From Acetobacter sp. (GTDB lineage Bacteria > Pseudomonadota > Alphaproteobacteria > Acetobacterales > Acetobacteraceae), in contig NZ_JAKVME010000001.1 in NCBI RefSeq assembly GCF_022483985.1, positions 434,001 to 498,000 of the forward strand: a DNA stretch of 64,000 bases, read 5' to 3'. Shown one piece after another: positions 50,852-62,319 of this stretch. The notes under the pieces are model-generated. The model searched no databases. It was not told the origin of the DNA and saw only the letters and a program-made list of their open reading frames with translations. A program made the position numbers and the translations under genes. The first letter of the stretch is position 1, and each line of letters starts with the position of its first letter.

Positions 50852-51904
50852 TTAGCCAACACCGATATGGGTGGTGGCAAAATAACGATCCACCGCATCC
50901 CGCATGGCCCCGGCCACCATCGCTCTGTGACCTGCCTGACGCAGGGCGGCTTCGTCACTGCGATTGGACATGAAACCCATTTCCACCAGCACTGAAGGAA
51001 TATCAGCCGCCTTGAGAACCACAAAGGCAGCGTGGCGATGCGGGTGGGACAGCAGCGAGATACGGGACTGGAAGGAAGAAACAACCTGATTGGCGATGTG
51101 GGTTGACCCTCTTCGTGTCTCTTCCGAAACCAGACTGGCGAGTATCTGTTGCACCTCCGGAGATGTGGCGTGAACATGCGGGCCTCCGAAGAGGTCCGCG
51201 CTGTTCTCACTCTGGGCGATCATGGCCGTCTGGGAATCAGATGCGGCGCCGGCGAGCGTGTAAACGCTGGCGCCGCGGACAGCAGGGTCATGCAGTGCGT
51301 CGGCGTGCATGGAAATGAACAGCGACGCCTTGTGCGCCTGCGCCATCTCAACGCGTCCTTCGAGCGGAATGAAGCGGTCGCTCGAACGGGTCAGGGCAAC
51401 CCGATAGCGGCCTGTCGCCAGCAACTGACGTTCGAGTTCAGCGGCCGCGGCCTCCGAGACATGTTTTTCGTAAGTGCCTGAATAGCCGATGGCCCCCGGA
51501 TCTTTTCCTCCATGACCCGGGTCCAGCATGACCAAAGGAGGAGGCGGGGCTGCTCCTTTGATAATGGCGGGGGCGTGTGGAGTGCTGTGGGGGAGCGAGG
51601 ATGCTGGAGTGTGGACGCCTGTTCCGGTGCGGGCCAGCGCTGCTTGCGGAATCAGCGGCGCAAGACTGGCGATGAGAGCGGATCTGCGGGGTAGCGAGAG
51701 ACCCAGCAGATCGGATGAGGCTGTGCCTGCCGGTGTGGTGGCTGCCAGTGTGTTCGCTGTTTTGGCGGTGCAACCCTGCCGGAATGCGTTGCCGGGAAGG
51801 AGGCGGCTGGTCGGCAATGTGTCTCCATGATCCGGTTTCTGCGTCATGAACTGCGTCCTGAAAGAGGCTTCTGCGATTTTGCCATGCTGACGTTGGGAAG
51901 TCAT
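50852..51904 (-). CDS. N-acetylmuramoyl-L-alanine amidase (AmiC-like)
   Basis: This protein of 350 aa, or 331 from the ATG at 51847, is a zinc amidase that cleaves the peptide from MurNAc in peptidoglycan during cell separation or recycling. Around residues 75-92 a twin-arginine-like stretch (LPRRSALIASLAPLIPQAALA, broken here as signal) suggests Tat export. The Amidase_3 domain spans about 120-345, with VMLDPGHGGKDPGAIG (zinc His), ISMHADAL and VLVEMGFMSN (catalytic Glu). It lacks an obvious AMIN domain, unlike E. coli AmiC. Confidence 0.88.
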   Translation of the reverse strand: MTSQRQHGKIAEASFRTQFMTQKPDHGDTLPTSRLLPGNAFRQGCTAKTANTLAATTPAGTASSDLLGLSLPRRSALIASLAPLIPQAALARTGTGVHTPASSLPHSTPHAPAIIKGAAPPPPLVMLDPGHGGKDPGAIGYSGTYEKHVSEAAAAELERQLLATGRYRVALTRSSDRFIPLEGRVEMAQAHKASLFISMHADALHDPAVRGASVYTLAGAASDSQTAMIAQSENSADLFGGPHVHATSPEVQQILASLVSEETRRGSTHIANQVVSSFQSRISLLSHPHRHAAFVVLKAADIPSVLVEMGFMSNRSDEAALRQAGHRAMVAGAMRDAVDRYFATTHIGVG

Positions 51905-52408
51905 TAATGAACGATGATTATGTCAGGAGAGTGTGGGGTTCGTTGCGGCTGCATTCACAGCCGGTTGCATACAGTTGTATCCGATGACTTGCGTACTCTG
52001 TTGGTTTCGGCCATGTTTGCAAGCATGTGGCCCGTTTGTGACGGTTATCCACGCTGCCCGGACCAAGGCAAGCCTTCTCTTCATCATTCAGGGAGCGGCT
52101 GCGTTTTGGGTCAGGCCTAATTTATACTGATCGACAAGGGCGGATGAGAGCAGGTCTGGACACACTGGCGGAACAAGGGAAGGGCAGGGAGCGCAAGAGT
52201 CCTCTTCATGCCCCATTCCCGTTGCCAGTGATGGACTGTCATGCCGGCATCACTGTCTCCCGAAAGTCGCTCACGTCCGTTATCCCCGATCCTATAGTCG
52301 ATTTGCCCGCAGCGCTCCCGCGCGGCGCCCATGTCCATGTTGGTTTGTTCCAATCTGGTTGGCCGCGCCCGTCTGGACGAGCGCCGGGACACCGGAGTTT
52401 CCTTTTTT
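51905..52408. other. Long leader/intergenic region upstream of RNase E
   Basis: There is no credible gene in these 504 bases. A perfect 8-base stem (52226-52233 with 52248-52255) sits about 150 bases before the start. The length is in keeping with the long autoregulatory 5' leader known for RNase E in enterics, but no shared structure is claimed. Confidence 0.4.
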
Positions 52409-55204
<2,796 letters not shown>

Positions 55205-55234
55205 GCTCAGCTCTTCTGAAGCGTAGGTAGTCCG

Positions 55235-55268
55235 AACGGGGACGGAGGCTGATGCTTCCGTCCCCGTT
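55235..55268 (+). terminator. rne terminator hairpin
   Basis: Fourteen pairs with one G-T (55235-55248 with 55255-55268) and a six-base loop are followed by a T/C-rich stretch. An in-frame ATG of the uvrB frame (55252) lies in the loop, which argues against that start. Confidence 0.7.
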
Positions 55269-55290
55269 TCTGTCTCTTGCGGGTTGGACG

Positions 55291-57525
55291 ATGAACGCCC
55301 ATGTTCACGAAATGGCCACTCGTTCCCGTTCCTCCCTTGAGGGAAATCCCGCGCTTCTGTTTCAGCCTGAGCGTCAGTCTCCGAAAGAGAAGCGCTTCCG
55401 CATGGAGGTGGTGTCGGAGTACGAACCCGCTGGTGATCAGCCAGCGGCGATCCGTGAGCTGTCGGCGGGTGTGCAGGAAAATCAGCGGGATCAGGTTCTG
55501 CTCGGCGTGACTGGTTCCGGTAAAACCTTCACCATGGCCAAGGTTATCGAAGCCACGCAGAAGCCTACGCTCATTCTCGCGCCGAACAAGACGCTGGCGG
55601 CCCAGCTCTACGGAGAAATGAAGCAGTTTTTCCCCAACAATGCGGTCGAATATTTCGTCAGTTACTACGACTATTATCAGCCTGAAGCGTATGTGCCGCG
55701 CTCCGATACGTACATAGAAAAAGACAGCCAGATCAACGAACAGATCGACCGGATGCGTCATGCGGCCACTCAGGCGCTGCTTGAGCGGAACGATGTCATC
55801 ATCGTGGCCTCGGTGTCCTGCATCTACGGTATCGGGTCAGTCGAGACCTATTCCCGCATGGTGGTGCGTCTGGAAGTTGGTGGTGAAATCGACCGCGACA
55901 AGCTCATCAAGGGGCTGGTGGAGCTTCAGTATCGACGCAATGATGCAGCGTTTTCTCGGGGTGCATTCCGTGTGCGGGGCGAGAGTATCGACATCTTTCC
56001 CTCCCAGAACGAGGACCGTGCCTGGCGGGTGTCCCTGTTTGGCGACGAGATCGATCAGATCATCGAGTTCGATCCTCTGACTGGTGAAAAGACGGCCGAC
56101 CTTCAGGAGGTCAGCCTCTACGCCAACAGTCATTACGTTACACCGCGTCCGACACTCAATCAGGCGATTGTCAGCATCAAGCAGGAACTGAAACAGCAGC
56201 TCGCGAAGTTCATTGAAGGAGGCAAGCTGCTGGAAGCCGAGCGTTTACAGCAGCGCACGACCTTTGATCTGGAAATGCTGGAAACAACAGGTGTCTGCAA
56301 GGGGATCGAAAACTACTCGCGCTATCTGTCCGGCCGCGCGGCAGGTGATCCCCCGCCGACGCTTTTTGAATATCTGCCCGAAGACGCCCTGCTGATTGTG
56401 GACGAAAGCCACGTCACGGTGCCGCAGATTGGCGGCATGGAACGGGGCGATCATGCCCGTAAATCCGTTCTTGCAGAATTCGGGTTCCGCCTTCCATCGT
56501 GTCTGGATAATCGACCGCTGAAATTTGAGGAGTGGGAAGCCTATCGTCCCCAGACGCTTTTTGTCAGCGCGACCCCCGGACCCTGGGAGATGGAGAAAAC
56601 CGCAGGTGTTTTCAGCGAACAGGTCATTCGTCCCACCGGACTGATTGACCCTGTGACCGAGGTACGTCCGGTTGAGCGGCAGGTTGATGATCTGCTGGCG
56701 GAGTGCCGGGAGACGATCGGCAAGGGCGGGCGTGTGCTTGTCACGGTTCTGACCAAGCGCATGGCCGAGGATCTGACGGAATATCTGGATGAGGCAGGCA
56801 TAAAGGTCCGTTATCTGCACTCTGACATTGATACGCTTGAGCGGATCGAGATTATCCGCGATCTGCGTCTTGGCGCGTTCGATGTGCTGATCGGGATCAA
56901 TCTGCTGCGTGAGGGGCTGGATATTCCCGAATGTTCGCTCGTTGCGATTCTTGATGCGGACAAGGAAGGTTTTCTGAGATCGAAAACGTCCCTGATCCAG
57001 ACGATCGGTCGTGCCGCCCGTAATATTGATGGCCGCGTGCTGCTCTATGCGGACCGCATGACTGACAGTCTGCGTTACGCGATCGAGGAGACGGCGCGAC
57101 GTCGTGAAAAGCAGTCTCTCTGGAATACGGAACACGGGATTACACCGCAGGGGGTCCGCAAGCAGATCGGCACGATTGTCGGCTCCGTGTTCGAGCAGGA
57201 TTATGTCACGGTCATGCCGACCCAGGGGGCGGAGGCTGATGAGTTTGTCGGCAAAAATCTCGACCAGACGATTGCCGAGCTTGAGAAGAAGATGCGGGCG
57301 GCAGCGGCTGATCTCGAATTCGAGACGGCGGCGCGTCTGCGCGATGAAGTCAAACGGCTGGAAGCTCTGCAACTGGGCATCGAACCGCCCCCTCCTTCAT
57401 CGCCTCGTCAGAGACCGGGAGGCAGCAGGAAAAACAGTGGACCTGTGCCGCTTGGCCCTGGTGGTGGTGGCTATGATCCCGAGAAAAAACGCGGACGGGC
57501 GAGGGGACGCGGCAAGACGAAATGA
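55291..57525 (+). CDS. uvrB: UvrABC excision nuclease subunit B
   Basis: This 744-aa helicase-like damage-recognition subunit handles nucleotide excision repair. I start it at [12 protein letters not shown] because the earlier ATG is inside the rne terminator. Walker A is GVTGSGKT, the beta-hairpin region is [14 protein letters not shown], and helicase motifs follow ([25 protein letters not shown]). A C-terminal UVR domain (about 650-685, [20 protein letters not shown]) binds UvrC. The tail is Pro/Gly/Arg-rich. Confidence 0.96.
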   Translation: MNAHVHEMATRSRSSLEGNPALLFQPERQSPKEKRFRMEVVSEYEPAGDQPAAIRELSAGVQENQRDQVLLGVTGSGKTFTMAKVIEATQKPTLILAPNKTLAAQLYGEMKQFFPNNAVEYFVSYYDYYQPEAYVPRSDTYIEKDSQINEQIDRMRHAATQALLERNDVIIVASVSCIYGIGSVETYSRMVVRLEVGGEIDRDKLIKGLVELQYRRNDAAFSRGAFRVRGESIDIFPSQNEDRAWRVSLFGDEIDQIIEFDPLTGEKTADLQEVSLYANSHYVTPRPTLNQAIVSIKQELKQQLAKFIEGGKLLEAERLQQRTTFDLEMLETTGVCKGIENYSRYLSGRAAGDPPPTLFEYLPEDALLIVDESHVTVPQIGGMERGDHARKSVLAEFGFRLPSCLDNRPLKFEEWEAYRPQTLFVSATPGPWEMEKTAGVFSEQVIRPTGLIDPVTEVRPVERQVDDLLAECRETIGKGGRVLVTVLTKRMAEDLTEYLDEAGIKVRYLHSDIDTLERIEIIRDLRLGAFDVLIGINLLREGLDIPECSLVAILDADKEGFLRSKTSLIQTIGRAARNIDGRVLLYADRMTDSLRYAIEETARRREKQSLWNTEHGITPQGVRKQIGTIVGSVFEQDYVTVMPTQGAEADEFVGKNLDQTIAELEKKMRAAAADLEFETAARLRDEVKRLEALQLGIEPPPPSSPRQRPGGSRKNSGPVPLGPGGGGYDPEKKRGRARGRGKTK

Positions 57526-57704
57526 AAGGGTTTGCCTGATAAGCAGTCGGTCAGGGGCAATGTCCCGTCGATGTTTGAAAAGTTTCCTTACGGAAATGGA
57601 GGTTTCTGCCCTGATTTTGCCTTGAACAAGGGGTTCTGTAGGGTGAGAAACTCGCCTTTGCTTCTTCGGGTTGCCGGATGGCAGATACAAGGGGAAAATT
57701 CCTC

Positions 57705-57872
57705 ATGAACCACACGATGAATCAGGAAACATCCGACGTTCTGGTTTCAACGGTTTCCGGCATCCAACGTTTCCGACGAAAGACCGCCCGTGTCTGCGCG
57801 ACCTGCGCCATGGGTGCGTGGGTCGTGCTGGGAGCCGTGCCGTTTCTGATCATGCTGATCGAGCTGATCTGA
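57705..57872 (+). CDS. Small single-span membrane protein
   Basis: This protein of 55 aa starts at MNHTMNQETSDVLVST. The N terminus is polar, with a basic segment (RFRRKTARVC) and then one membrane helix (about 38-55, GAWVVLGAVPFLIMLIEL), so N-in topology is expected. GGGGA lies about 11 bases upstream. No family is recognised; it may be real because charge and helix placement are membrane-protein-like. Confidence 0.4.
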   Translation: MNHTMNQETSDVLVSTVSGIQRFRRKTARVCATCAMGAWVVLGAVPFLIMLIELI

Positions 57873-57926
57873 CACAGAAAGCAGCCTCTGACGCTGCATA
57901 ACTGGGCTTTTACAGAAAGAGACGTG

Positions 57927-59624
57927 TCAGTCTGCTCTTCTGTCAGGCTGTCGCAATGTCGGTTGTCCGATCAGATAGCCCTGAATTTCTTCGCAACCAT
58001 GCGCCTCCAGAAAGCCAAGCTGTTCCTCGGTTTCAACACCCTCCGCGCAGCAGGTCATGTTCAGGGCGTGAATCATGTACAGCGTGCAGCGAAGAACCGT
58101 CTCGACCCGGCTGTCGACGCCGACGCGTCGCACGAATGAACGATCCAGCTTGACCTGATCAAAAGGATAGTTTGTCAGGCGTTCCAGTGCGCCGAAGCCT
58201 GTTCCAAAATCATCCAGAATAAGCCGGACGCCCATTCCCCTGATTCTCGCCAGTTCCTTTCGGGCGATGTCGAGAGAGCCGAAGTCGCTTTTCTCCGAAA
58301 ATTCGATCTGCAGGCGGTGAGGGTCCAGACCGCTTGTCTCCAGAGCGGACCGAATTGTTGTCGCGACACGTTCCGTCGCCAGCCATGAGGGGGACACGTT
58401 CACGCTCAGTCCGAGCGGTTCTTTCCAGTTCTGGGCCTGATGGCAGGCAGTGTGCAGCACCCACGAGTCGATATCTTCAATCAGCCCAGCCTGTTCGGCG
58501 CAGCGGAGGAATTGTGAAGGATCGACATCGCCGTGGTTGGGTCTTTTCCAGCGCACAAGCGCCTCGAACGTGACAACGTGCTCTGTCCCGGTCTCAAGAA
58601 CGGGAAGCCAGTTCAGGGTGAAGGCATTGTCGATCAGCGCCTGCCTCAGGTCGCTTTCCATGCCGACCTCGTCCGCATGGGCGTGAGCGATCTCAGGAGC
58701 GACCCTGTTGATGTGAGGTCCGGCGCGAAGGCCCCGGATACGGGCAAGCGCGGCATTGGCGAAGCTGACCAGCGTATGCGTATCCGGTGCGTCGAACGGA
58801 TAGCAGGCCCAGCCGATATAGGGCTCGAAAGGGAAACCCTCTTTGAGGGCCACGACATCTTCCTGCATGCGTCTGACGAGATCGCTTGCAAGCGTTTCCG
58901 CTTCGGACACGTCTTTCTCTATGGGAAGGACGATGGCGAAGCTGCCTCCTCCCAGATGCACAGTAAAGCAGCGGGCCGGGACAAATTCCCGTATCAGCGT
59001 GTGAGCCCTGTCGATGAGGGCATCGGAAGTCGGCCAGCCGTCCCGGTCATTGATGGGGCTGATCTTGCCGAGGTCAAGCCGGAGAAGCGCCAGAGGCGTC
59101 GTGGAGGAAATTTCTGCTGGCGAAATCCGCGTGTCGAGATACCGTGTCAGATCGGATATCCTGCCGGTATGTCCAGCTTTTTTCCGGATTTCAGGGGGTG
59201 TGATGTTGGCAGTCAGCGTCGCCAGTCTGGTCAGCGCCGGGGAGGGGAAAGGTTCGGCGCTTCTGTCCAGACAGACGACCAGCACGGTGCGCCCCTCCCG
59301 GAAGCCAATGGGCTTGCTCGCCCATGAGCGGAAACCATCGAGAGGCTCGGGAAACAGACCGGCTTCCACCCCACCTTCGGCGGATAGCCTCGTTCCGGAC
59401 AGCGTCAATGCCTCAATCAGGGACGGCGCCGTAAAAGCAGCGTCATGGTCCGTGCTGACGCTCAGGATTGTGGGAACTGAGCCCGTTTCAAGTATGACGG
59501 CAGCCTCACAAGGCAGAAGCTGCGGCAGGAGATGACATAGCACGTTGCAGGACACATCGGGACTGCTTTTGTCTGCCTTGTTGTCGCTCATGGAAATCAC
59601 GGCCTTTTCAAATAAGGCTGACAA
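57927..59624 (-). CDS. c-di-GMP phosphodiesterase (GAF-degenerate GGDEF-EAL)
   Basis: This protein of 565 aa is cytoplasmic, with no membrane helix. A GAF-like N-terminal region (about 25-145) is followed by a degenerate GGDEF domain (about 160-305) whose signature is GGGSF (225-229), so it is not a cyclase. The EAL domain (about 320-560) retains the catalytic set: E354 in EALVRW, N409, E441, D471-D472 in DDFGTG, K492, E528 and Q548. It should therefore hydrolyse c-di-GMP. It may counterbalance the propeller-GGDEF cyclase at 43-46 kb. A start 11 codons in (MSDNKADKSS) is also possible. Confidence 0.9.
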   Translation of the reverse strand: MSALFEKAVISMSDNKADKSSPDVSCNVLCHLLPQLLPCEAAVILETGSVPTILSVSTDHDAAFTAPSLIEALTLSGTRLSAEGGVEAGLFPEPLDGFRSWASKPIGFREGRTVLVVCLDRSAEPFPSPALTRLATLTANITPPEIRKKAGHTGRISDLTRYLDTRISPAEISSTTPLALLRLDLGKISPINDRDGWPTSDALIDRAHTLIREFVPARCFTVHLGGGSFAIVLPIEKDVSEAETLASDLVRRMQEDVVALKEGFPFEPYIGWACYPFDAPDTHTLVSFANAALARIRGLRAGPHINRVAPEIAHAHADEVGMESDLRQALIDNAFTLNWLPVLETGTEHVVTFEALVRWKRPNHGDVDPSQFLRCAEQAGLIEDIDSWVLHTACHQAQNWKEPLGLSVNVSPSWLATERVATTIRSALETSGLDPHRLQIEFSEKSDFGSLDIARKELARIRGMGVRLILDDFGTGFGALERLTNYPFDQVKLDRSFVRRVGVDSRVETVLRCTLYMIHALNMTCCAEGVETEEQLGFLEAHGCEEIQGYLIGQPTLRQPDRRAD

Positions 59625-59738
59625 GGAAGAACGGCTCCCCGTGTGCCTCTGTATTGATCGGTCCCTGTGATAGCAGAGGCCCGTAAATCTAAAATTAATG
59701 ACACAATAATCAAAAGTTAGACGATCCTCTCGTGAAGG

Positions 59739-61952
59739 TTATGCCTGTAAAATGGAAGCAAAATTATTTTTTTTAAACAAGGATAGAAGGCAGAGAATAT
59801 TTTCCGGCACATCATGCTGGCGTTTCATCTGCCCGGATAGGGTTTCCGCCGTCTGGCGGGCAAGAACGAGCAACGTGCCGATATCGATGTCGCCATTCTC
59901 CGGATCAGCCAGTCTGAAGTCCGGAAGACCTGACTGGCGGTTTCCGGTTACGTCACCGCCGCCACGGATACGGAAATCCTCATCGGCAATGAGGAAGCCG
60001 TCTTCCGTTTCCCGCAGAAGGCCGAGGCGCTGGCGGGCGACCTGTCCCATTTCGCTCCCATGCAGGAGCAGACAGAACGACTCCGCCGCACCACGCCCCA
60101 CACGTCCACGTAGCTGGTGCAATTGCGCGAGGCCGAAACGCTCGGCGTGTTCGATCACCATCACGGTGGCGCTCGGCACATCCACACCCACCTCGATGAC
60201 GGTCGTGGCCACCAGCAGTCTTGTGCGTCCCTCGGCGAAATCCGTCAGTGCGGCTTCACGCACGGCGATATCCTGCTGTCCATGCGCCAGCCCCACCCCG
60301 AACCGCTCTCCGAACTGCTGTTCCAGCGCAATGTGACGGGCTTCGGCGGCGGCGATATCCAGTGCCTCGCTTTCGCTGACCAGTGGACACACCCAGAAAA
60401 TTCTGGCTCCGGATTTCAGCGCCCGCTCCAGACCGGCCAGCACGCCGGCAAAGGAGTCCGGTCCGTGAACCGAGGTCCGGATGGGCTTGCGTCCGGCGGG
60501 CTTGCTGTCCAGACGGCTGACCTCCATCTCGCCCCACTGTGCCAGAAGAAGTGTGCGGGGAATGGGGGTGGCGGTCATGACCAGCATGTCCACGGCTTCG
60601 CCTTTGGCGCCGAGGGTGAGGCGTTGCCTGACCCCGAAGCGGTGCTGTTCGTCCACCACGGCCAGAGCCAGATCGTGGTAGTGAACGGCGTCCTGAACTA
60701 GGGCGTGCGTTCCCACAATCAGAGAGGCGGATCCATCCGAAATGGCGGCAAGAGCTTCCCGTCGCGCCTTGCCCCGCACCGAGCCTGAGAGAAATACGAC
60801 CGGAACGGGCGAGAGACGCTCGAACGTCGTAAAATGCTGGCGGGCGAGGATTTCTGTAGGAGCCATGATCGCCGCCTGCGCTCCAGCTTCGGCGGCCCGG
60901 AGCATCGCCAGAAGCGCCACCAGCGTCTTGCCCGCGCCAACATCGCCCTGCAACAGACGCACCATCCGGCGAGGAGCAGCAAGGTCGATGTCGATTTCCC
61001 TCAGCGCTTTCGACTGGGCGGAGGTCAGGACATGGCCGAAGCGTGACAGGGCTTCCCGACGTAGATGACCGTCGCCTTTCAGCGCCCGTCCGGGGCGTGA
61101 TCGGTTGGCTTCTCGCGCCAGAAGCGTGGCAATCTGGTCGGCTAGCAGTTCATCCGCCGCCAGCCGCTCCCGTGCCTTGCGACGGCTCTCCCGCCATGTC
61201 TCGCCGTCCTGAAATTCCGGTACGTCGCCGGGAAAGTGGGTCCAGAGCAGCGCCGTCCTGAAATCGGGCCAGTTGCGCTTTTTCACGACAGCCGGATTCT
61301 GCCATTCAGGCAGATCATTGGGCACGCGGGCAAAGGCGCGGCGCATCGCGGCCCGCACCTGACCGCCGAACAGACCCACCGTCAGTGGCCAGACGGGATC
61401 GAGCGGAGGAATATGATCGTCGGCTGAGACGAAATAGTCGGGCGTGTTCATGAACTTGCGGCCATTGAAAAGCTCAATGCGGCCGGACACCTGCATGACG
61501 GCATGGAGAGCGGCGCGTTTGGCCATCCATTTCGAAAAAAAGGCGATATCGAGTGTGCCCGTATCGTCGGCGAGTGTGACGGTCCATGGCTGCCGCCTGT
61601 GAGCAGGCTCGGATATCCGCGTCACGGTTCCCGTCAGGGTCACGATCTGGCCGGGATCAAGGGCTGCGATCGTTGAGCGACAGCGCCGGTCGATGACATT
61701 TTCCGGCATCAGGAATAGCAGATCAATGATCCGGCTACCGCCAGAAACCCGGGACAACAGCTTGACCGTCGCCTCGCCAATGCCGGGGAGGGCTGTCAGA
61801 GGTTCCAGAAGCGGTGCGATGCAGGCAGGCGGCTGCGCTGCCTCCGTTTCTTGCGGGGCAGGCATGACCTCACCCGCCCGTGAGGAGGGCTGCGGGCGAA
61901 CTGGTCTGGACACGGGCGGCGCAACGGCCTTTCTTGTCGGGCTGACAGGCAT
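59739..61952 (-). CDS. recG: ATP-dependent DNA helicase RecG
   Basis: This 737-aa helicase remodels stalled forks and branched recombination intermediates. A Pro-rich N terminus precedes the wedge OB domain (about 100-190). The helicase motifs are visible: LLQGDVGAGKT (Walker A), DEQHRFG (motif II), TATPIPRTL (III) and QLRGRVGRG (VI). A start 29 codons in (61865) is possible since the first residues are low-complexity. It is divergent from sdhE, 29 bases away. Confidence 0.95.
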   Translation of the reverse strand: MPVSPTRKAVAPPVSRPVRPQPSSRAGEVMPAPQETEAAQPPACIAPLLEPLTALPGIGEATVKLLSRVSGGSRIIDLLFLMPENVIDRRCRSTIAALDPGQIVTLTGTVTRISEPAHRRQPWTVTLADDTGTLDIAFFSKWMAKRAALHAVMQVSGRIELFNGRKFMNTPDYFVSADDHIPPLDPVWPLTVGLFGGQVRAAMRRAFARVPNDLPEWQNPAVVKKRNWPDFRTALLWTHFPGDVPEFQDGETWRESRRKARERLAADELLADQIATLLAREANRSRPGRALKGDGHLRREALSRFGHVLTSAQSKALREIDIDLAAPRRMVRLLQGDVGAGKTLVALLAMLRAAEAGAQAAIMAPTEILARQHFTTFERLSPVPVVFLSGSVRGKARREALAAISDGSASLIVGTHALVQDAVHYHDLALAVVDEQHRFGVRQRLTLGAKGEAVDMLVMTATPIPRTLLLAQWGEMEVSRLDSKPAGRKPIRTSVHGPDSFAGVLAGLERALKSGARIFWVCPLVSESEALDIAAAEARHIALEQQFGERFGVGLAHGQQDIAVREAALTDFAEGRTRLLVATTVIEVGVDVPSATVMVIEHAERFGLAQLHQLRGRVGRGAAESFCLLLHGSEMGQVARQRLGLLRETEDGFLIADEDFRIRGGGDVTGNRQSGLPDFRLADPENGDIDIGTLLVLARQTAETLSGQMKRQHDVPENILCLLSLFKKNNFASILQA

Positions 61953-61981
61953 CAGTCATGAGGCTATAGGACACCACAGCC

Positions 61982-62302
61982 ATGGAACAAAACGAAACCG
62001 TATCAGCCCCGGAAACAACGCAGGGTTCCGAACCCGATCTTGAGACGCGGCGGCGGCGTCTCGTCTTTCGTGCGCGTCATCGCGGCACCTTCGAGACCGA
62101 CATTCTGATCGGCGGCTTTGTCGATCGGAACGTGCACAAAATGGATGCGGCAGCCCTCACTGATATGGAAGCCGTGCTGGAAATGCCCGATCCCGATCTG
62201 TCGGACTGGCTGTTCGGGCGTCTGCCGCTGCCGCAAGAGCGTGAGACGCCCATGCTGGTGGCCATGATCAAGGACTGCCGGACGCAACGCGGCGAAAACT
62301 GA
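61982..62302 (+). CDS. sdhE: FAD assembly factor SdhE (Sdh5 family)
   Basis: This protein of 106 aa promotes covalent flavinylation of succinate dehydrogenase SdhA. The family signature is RRRRLVFRARHRGTFETDIL, here using RG with ETD (the conserved RGxxE motif), and later DWLFGRLPLP. The N terminus is acidic. It lies between divergent recG and mfd, a typical alphaproteobacterial trio. Confidence 0.93.
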   Translation: MEQNETVSAPETTQGSEPDLETRRRRLVFRARHRGTFETDILIGGFVDRNVHKMDAAALTDMEAVLEMPDPDLSDWLFGRLPLPQERETPMLVAMIKDCRTQRGEN

Positions 62303-62319
62303 ATCTTATTCTCTGACTG

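Noticed and set aside
55252..55290. uvrB start at the first ATG
   Set aside because: This ATG lies in the loop of the rne terminator; the next ATG is used instead.
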